This document shows positions 22,002-26,515 of a DNA stretch of 26,515 nucleotides, piece by piece (the first letter of the stretch is position 1; each line of letters starts with the position of its first letter). Source of the stretch: Litorimonas sp039962885 (GTDB lineage Bacteria > Pseudomonadota > Alphaproteobacteria > Caulobacterales > Maricaulaceae); the NCBI GenBank assembly GCA_039962885.1, contig JBDVGI010000236.1:1-26515 (forward strand), read 5' to 3'. The notes under the pieces were generated by a model, which made no database searches, was not told the DNA's origin, and was given only the letters and a program-made list of their open reading frames with translations. Both the position numbers and the translations under genes were made by a program.

Positions 22002-23515
22002 ACCTTATGCGTATCCACATTGGTTGCATATCCCATAAATTGCCCAAGACGCTCTAGGCGAAATATCACTTGCTCCGTCATAAGCGCGACTTCCTCTTGG
22101 GCCACTGATAGGGTTAAAATATCGTCATCTATATAGAGAACAAACTCCCCTAACAGGTCAACGGAACGGCCAGTTGCAACGATAGCGAGCCGTATAATTC
22201 CGCCAATTAAGCGGGCCGTTTTAATCTGCTCTTCGCTGAGAATTGATTTAATTACCAATTTGTTTGGCACAGCGCGTTTATAGGTGAAAGATCGAAAGAT
22301 TATCAGCGCCAAAAAAGCACGTTCTTGATGCGTTAGACCTGCGATCGGGGCATATAAAATATCATCAAAAACAAGTTCCGCTCTATAATCAGGATGTAGG
22401 TTTTTCCCAATTCCTGCCAAAAGGCACGCGGCTTTATATAGGCGAATATCAGAGGCCTCATCAAACATAACAGACAGACCCGATGTCACACGCTTCATAA
22501 ATTCAAATAAAGGCTCCCCAAAGTTTTTCTCTTGCTCAGCTCCATAGGCAAAATCAACGCAGCCATCAAGCATCGCATCGCGAGTTTGCACCGCAGGCGA
22601 AAACGTATCAAACACCATACCCTCGCGTAATCCTGCGATAGATATTACAACCCTCTTAGCATCCGTAAGCGCCAGTAATTTTTCTAACATTAACCCAGCA
22701 TATGGTAAGGTTTCGGCACGGGCGCGGCGCATCCCTGACCAATTCAACACTGTATCAATACCATCATTATAAGCCCAATGCGCCAAACTCTGAGCTTCAT
22801 CTGCGCTCATCTGATAAGCCTGCAGCGTGCGCATAGGGTACAATGTTCGTTGTTGATGCACAGCCGCTAAATTTCGCCAAGCTCCACCAATTAAATAGAG
22901 TGTATCCGTATAAATCAGCTCTGGCGGTAGAGGCCGTAAACCATCATCAATTTGCTCGCCAATTCGGCTATATTGCGCAGGTTTAATCTGGCGCAAATCG
23001 CTACCAACCACATCAAATGGTCCGAATGGCAAAGATATAGTTTTCCCAATCTGTCCGTTAGCCACCTGCATCAGTTCAAGGCTAGCCCCGCCTAAATCTG
23101 CTGCAAGTCCATGTCGGCGTACATCGCCTGCTATAAGGCCCATCCCAGCTAGGCGCGCCTCCTCGGCCCCGCTGATTGGGTCTATTTTTAGGCCCGTACG
23201 CGCATATATATCATTTAAAAAATCTGACGCGTCCTTGGCAACCCGCATTGCGGCTGTTGCGCTAATTAAAAGTTGCGGTAAGTTTCTAGCGCGGGCAATA
23301 CGGTAAAACCGCTGCAGGCCCTGCAAGCAAGCCCGCTTGCCGCTTTCCGATAGACGGCCCGTAATTTTGAGATCACGCCCCAAACCTGCGAGAATTTTTT
23401 CATTATAAACAGGTGTAAAATGCGCACCAAAAACATCATAAATAACCAGCCGAATGGAATTAGAACCAATATCAATAACACCGATTTGTGGCTGAGATTT
23501 TTGTAAATTATTCAT
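21998..23515 (-). CDS. ppx: Exopolyphosphatase, Ppx/GppA family
   Basis: This 505-residue protein starts at ATG 23515 (MNNLQKSQPQIGVIDIGSNS); a longer frame to 23608 lies inside ppk and is not used. The ASKHA-type phosphate-binding motifs are IGVIDIGSNSIRLVIYD, LLISATAAMRVAKDA and AADLGGASLELMQV. The C-terminal part (about 300-505) is the HD-like helical domain of long Ppx proteins. The enzyme degrades polyphosphate from the end, and GppA-type members also cleave pppGpp; which activity dominates cannot be told. Its start overlaps the ppk stop by 8 bases (23508-23515), so it is co-translated with the polyphosphate kinase and opposes its reaction. Confidence 0.92.
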   Translation of the reverse strand: MNNLQKSQPQIGVIDIGSNSIRLVIYDVFGAHFTPVYNEKILAGLGRDLKITGRLSESGKRACLQGLQRFYRIARARNLPQLLISATAAMRVAKDASDFLNDIYARTGLKIDPISGAEEARLAGMGLIAGDVRRHGLAADLGGASLELMQVANGQIGKTISLPFGPFDVVGSDLRQIKPAQYSRIGEQIDDGLRPLPPELIYTDTLYLIGGAWRNLAAVHQQRTLYPMRTLQAYQMSADEAQSLAHWAYNDGIDTVLNWSGMRRARAETLPYAGLMLEKLLALTDAKRVVISIAGLREGMVFDTFSPAVQTRDAMLDGCVDFAYGAEQEKNFGEPLFEFMKRVTSGLSVMFDEASDIRLYKAACLLAGIGKNLHPDYRAELVFDDILYAPIAGLTHQERAFLALIIFRSFTYKRAVPNKLVIKSILSEEQIKTARLIGGIIRLAIVATGRSVDLLGEFVLYIDDDILTLSVAQEEVALMTEQVIFRLERLGQFMGYATNVDTHKV

Positions 23516-25637
23516 GATCTCGGTACTCCATACCCAAATTTTGCGGGGCAGATGTCGCCAGCGCCTGACCACGGCCTGACAAAGAAGGGTTTTCCATAAA
23601 ATACTCATGCGCAGAAAACTCTCCGCCCTCTAACTCCGTATGACACCGTATATAACGCCCCGTTGCTTTTAACTCCCAGCTATTCACATTATCTAGCAAA
23701 TTCGCCATCATAATTTGATGCAAGACTTGAGTGTGTACCGCCCGCGATTCAACTGGCACAAGCGTTTCAATCCTATGATTAAGGTTACGCGGCATCCAAT
23801 CTGCACTTGAGAAAAACACTTTGGCTTGATCGGACGGCATGGGGTGCCCATCGCCAAAACATATAATGCGAGAATGTTCTAAAAATCGCCCAATAATAGA
23901 TTTCACTTGGATGTTTTCTGACATGCCTTTAACCCCCGGACGAAGACAGCAGATGCCGCGAATAATGAGATTGATATTTACACCCGCATTAGACGCCTCA
24001 TAGAGCTTTTCAATAATTTGCATATCGACGAGGGCGTTCATTTTTGCCCAAATACTTCCAGGACGCCCCGCTTGAACATGAGCGATTTCCGCATTGATTA
24101 ATTCATTTAATCGCGCGCGCAATCCTAAAGGCGCAATAATAAGTTTTTTCATAGACCGCGGCTTGGAATAACTTGTCATGAAGTTAAACAATTTCCCGAC
24201 ATCTTCGCCCATGATTTTGTCAGCTGTGAATAAAGCTAAATCCGTATAGACTTTAGCATTTTGAGCGTGATAATTTCCCGTGCCTAAATGGGTGTAACTT
24301 CGTAATTTATCGCCTTCTTTACGGATGACAAGGCTCACCTTCGCATGAGTTTTGTAATCAACAAAACCATAAACAACTTGCACGCCGGCGCGCTCAAGAT
24401 CGCGCGCCCAGCGCAAATTCGTCGCCTCATCAAATCGCGCCTTTAACTCAACCAGAGCCGTGACATTTTTTCCCGCTTCTGCCGCATTAATAAGCTCGCG
24501 CACAATTGGGCTATCATCAGATGTTCGGTAAAGCGTTTGCTTGATCGCAACAACTTGCGGATCAGTCGCAGCTTGTTTCAAGAATTGAATGACAACTTCA
24601 AATTCCTCATAAGGGTGATGAACTAAAATATCTTTAGCTGCAATCGCCGCAAAACAATTTCCATCATATTCGCGAATACGTTCAGGAAATCGCGCTGTAA
24701 ATTGCGGAAATAAAAGATGGGCGGGAGCTGCTTTTAATAGACCTGCCAAATCAGTCATACCCAAAAAATTTGAAACATCTTGAATATTTTCATCCCAACA
24801 CTCAAAGCTCTCAATCAGGAACTCTCGCATATCTGTAGAAATTCCAGAATTTAATTCAAGACGAATAACACGACCACGGCGCCGCTTTTTCAGTAGAAAC
24901 TCAAAATGCCGAACTAAGTCTTCGGCTTCTTCGTCTACGGCAATGTCGCTATCACGCGTAATGCGAAACATCCCTGTTTCACCTAAATCAAAATCCGCAA
25001 AAAGGTCTGGCGCAAAATAGGTTAACACATCTTCAATTAAGACATAATCACGCCGCTTCCCTGTTTGGTTTAAACACATAAACCGCGGGACATGGGCAGG
25101 AACGGGGATCAAGCCAAACATGGGAACATTGCTACCTTTTTCCAATAAGGTCAAAGCCATGCCAAACCCCAGATTGGGCAAAAATGGAAATGGATGCGCG
25201 GGGTCAACCGCAAGGGGTGAGAGCAGCGGTAGAATATTATGTTTATATTCAGCCTTTAAAACCTTCATTTGGGCAGCGTTTAAGGTATCGACTTTCAGAA
25301 TCGATATTTTTTCACTTTCAAGCTCATCCCGCAATTGTCTCCAGCATTGTTCTTGCTTTCGGGTAATCTTGCCCACACGTTTTGTGATTTTTTCAATTTG
25401 TCGATACAGTTCAAGGCCATCAAAGCTCGGTGCGCTCATTCCAGCTAATTGCTGAGTACGCAAACCCGCGACCCTAACCATATAAAACTCATCAAGATTA
25501 GACGCAGAAATAGATAAGAATCTTATGCGCTCTAATACAGGAAGGTTTGGGTTTTGAGCTTCTTCGAGAACACGGCTATTGAAAAACAACCAAGACAATT
25601 CCCTGTTAAAATATCGGCGCGCACTGTCTGCTTTCAT
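23508..25637 (-). CDS. ppk1: Polyphosphate kinase 1
   Basis: This 709-residue enzyme makes polyphosphate from ATP at the inner membrane. Domains in order are the N domain (RYFNRELSWLFFNSRVLEEA), the head domain (about 115-320) and two catalytic PLD-like domains. The autophosphorylated histidine is His431 in DYKTHAKVSLV and the second is His588 in FLEHSRIICFGDG, equivalent to His435 and His592 in E. coli. RSYTHLGTGNYH is also diagnostic. Length is normal. It is first gene of the ppk-ppx operon. The upstream region has a 16-bp direct repeat, and I found no convincing Pho box. Confidence 0.96.
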   Translation of the reverse strand: MKADSARRYFNRELSWLFFNSRVLEEAQNPNLPVLERIRFLSISASNLDEFYMVRVAGLRTQQLAGMSAPSFDGLELYRQIEKITKRVGKITRKQEQCWRQLRDELESEKISILKVDTLNAAQMKVLKAEYKHNILPLLSPLAVDPAHPFPFLPNLGFGMALTLLEKGSNVPMFGLIPVPAHVPRFMCLNQTGKRRDYVLIEDVLTYFAPDLFADFDLGETGMFRITRDSDIAVDEEAEDLVRHFEFLLKKRRRGRVIRLELNSGISTDMREFLIESFECWDENIQDVSNFLGMTDLAGLLKAAPAHLLFPQFTARFPERIREYDGNCFAAIAAKDILVHHPYEEFEVVIQFLKQAATDPQVVAIKQTLYRTSDDSPIVRELINAAEAGKNVTALVELKARFDEATNLRWARDLERAGVQVVYGFVDYKTHAKVSLVIRKEGDKLRSYTHLGTGNYHAQNAKVYTDLALFTADKIMGEDVGKLFNFMTSYSKPRSMKKLIIAPLGLRARLNELINAEIAHVQAGRPGSIWAKMNALVDMQIIEKLYEASNAGVNINLIIRGICCLRPGVKGMSENIQVKSIIGRFLEHSRIICFGDGHPMPSDQAKVFFSSADWMPRNLNHRIETLVPVESRAVHTQVLHQIMMANLLDNVNSWELKATGRYIRCHTELEGGEFSAHEYFMENPSLSGRGQALATSAPQNLGMEYRDHE

Positions 25638-25726
25638 ACTAATTCTCTCACAGATTACTTAAAGTGTGACAGTCGTGGCCTAGAAAAACAAGACATTATA
25701 AAAGACAAAGCCGTATAGTGGTGAAC

Positions 25727-25760
25727 TTATAAACCTCAGCCCTTTTATAAACTTCAGCCC
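25727..25760. repeat. Tandem 16-bp direct repeat between ptsN and ppk
   Basis: TTATAAACCTCAGCCC (25727-25742) and TTATAAACTTCAGCCC (25745-25760) differ by one base and are 18 bases apart. They lie 90-123 bases before the ppk start and 26-59 bases after the ptsN stop on the minus strand. They may be an operator for ppk, or a local duplication. Confidence 0.7.
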
Positions 25761-25785
25761 CGCACATACACGTAAAACTCTAGGC

Positions 25786-26265
25786 TTAAGCTGCGCTCGC
25801 CTGCATGTTATCAGAGATAAGCGCGAAAACAGCCTCTGCGCTAGGCGCAACACGTAGTCGCTGACGCATATCTTGAGACCGCAGTAACCGAGAGACCTTA
25901 GCGAGCGCGCGCAAATGGGCGCTTGCCGCGTTTTTAGGCGCTAGGATAAAGGTTATAAGGTCAACAGGGCGGTCATCCAAAGCATTAAAGTCTAAAGGTG
26001 TATCCAAGCGAACAAACACTGTCATGACAGTATCAATCCCGTCAATTCTAGCATGTGGTACCGCGACGCCATTGCCCACGCCTGTCGAACCAAGACGTTC
26101 GCGCTCTAGCGCAGCATTAATAATATCACGGCTATTTAAATCTATACCGTTTGCAGATGCATTTACGACCAAACATGAGGCAACATCCTGAAATAATTGT
26201 TTCAAACTTGCCGCATGCACATCAATCAATATCGCATCTGCGCAGAACAACCCTTTAAAAGACAT
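25786..26265 (-). CDS. ptsN: PTS IIA-like nitrogen regulatory protein (EIIA-Ntr)
   Basis: This 159-residue cytoplasmic protein is the terminal phosphoacceptor of the nitrogen PTS (PtsP-NPr-PtsN), which regulates potassium transport, carbon/nitrogen balance and, in alphaproteobacteria, the stringent response. The phosphorylated His71 is in GVGNGVAVPHARIDG. Other family features are ERERLGSTGVG, PVDLITFILAP and HLRALAKVSRLLR. The ATG at 26265 gives the usual length. The upstream neighbour on the same strand is the end of hpf, as in the common rpoN-hpf-ptsN order; rpoN would lie beyond the right edge. Confidence 0.94.
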   Translation of the reverse strand: MSFKGLFCADAILIDVHAASLKQLFQDVASCLVVNASANGIDLNSRDIINAALERERLGSTGVGNGVAVPHARIDGIDTVMTVFVRLDTPLDFNALDDRPVDLITFILAPKNAASAHLRALAKVSRLLRSQDMRQRLRVAPSAEAVFALISDNMQASAA

Positions 26266-26456
26266 ATGTATCTCGTTTTATCAGGGGGTGCTTACATCAA
26301 TATTACGCTGTATTGTTATAAACAAGGCTATTTTCGCCAATTGCATGACCAACAATTAACACCCCAACACTGTGATTAGTCATTAAGCCCGCGACCTAGC
26401 ATGGTAAGTTACGAATATCAATGACAGTTCAGTCACATCTTTAGGAGGTCAATATA

Positions 26457-26515
26457 TCATTGCGGGTCTATCCAACCAATATGGCCATCGGCCCGCTTAA
26501 AAACCACATTAACCC
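26457..26515 (-). CDS. hpf: C-terminal end of ribosome hibernation promoting factor (partial)
   Basis: The last 18 codons before a TGA at 26457-26459 read VNVVFKRADGHIGWIDPQ. This matches the conserved C-terminus of the long form of HPF (VV-RR-DG-IGWIDP), whose C-terminal domain dimerises 70S ribosomes. The rest of the gene is beyond the window. Its stop lies 191 bases upstream of ptsN. The call rests on a short but distinctive motif and on the usual hpf-ptsN neighbourhood. Confidence 0.8.
   Translation of the reverse strand, partial: VNVVFKRADGHIGWIDPQ

Noticed and set aside
23516..23608. N-terminal extension of ppx
   Set aside because: It lies wholly inside the ppk coding end, and the conserved protein starts at the ATG overlapping the ppk stop.
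25638..25680. CTGTCAC/CTGTGAG as a Pho box before ppk
   Set aside because: The spacing of the two units is wrong for PhoB (18 rather than 11 bases) and the second unit is a poor match.

Overview
The window looks like chromosomal DNA of a moderately low-GC alphaproteobacterium, probably from the Hyphomonadaceae/Maricaulales side of the class (for example Hellea- or Robiginitomaculum-like). The support is a DUF1491 protein, a DivJ/PleC-type hybrid-free membrane histidine kinase, a zf-CHCC protein, the Zur-MerC pair and an hpf-ptsN junction in the alphaproteobacterial arrangement. The taxonomic call is inference from gene content; no rRNA is present.

Left part (1-5400), accessory in character. 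Two direct-repeat copies (1-239 and 2437-2675) of a small DNA-binding-like gene flank a large secreted-type protein with thrombospondin-3-like Asp repeats and a DUF11-like end. The signal peptide of that protein sits one base out of frame. Next comes a protein that joins an N-terminal ribbon-helix-helix domain to a signal-peptide-like segment and an exported-looking domain. A zinc-homeostasis cluster follows: a His/Cys-rich exported protein, the zinc repressor Zur, and a MerC-like membrane protein overlapping zur by one base. A candidate Zur operator and a small family of TGAAAGC hairpins lie around it.

Central part (5400-20360), mostly core genes. A minus-strand run holds polA, gpmA and a deaminase-only RibD. 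Then come a TonB-like protein, a zf-CHCC protein, a YadG-like ABC ATPase without an adjacent permease, a MATE exporter whose 3' end overlaps an antisense DUF1491 gene, an orphan BcsB-like protein behind a textbook sigma-54 promoter, a DivJ-like sensor kinase, SufE, and a three-gene minus-strand operon (HNH endonuclease, a 53-residue membrane protein, a polytopic membrane protein).

Right part (20360-26515): a secreted beta-propeller-like protein, a polyphosphate operon (ppk then ppx, overlapping by 8 bases), and ptsN downstream of the 3' end of hpf, which runs off the window.

No tRNA, rRNA, CRISPR array, transposase or phage gene was seen. The most interesting signals are the repeat-flanked secreted gene with its frameshifted leader, the DNA-binding/exported fusion, the sigma-54 promoter on the orphan bcsB-like gene, and the small coupled membrane protein.
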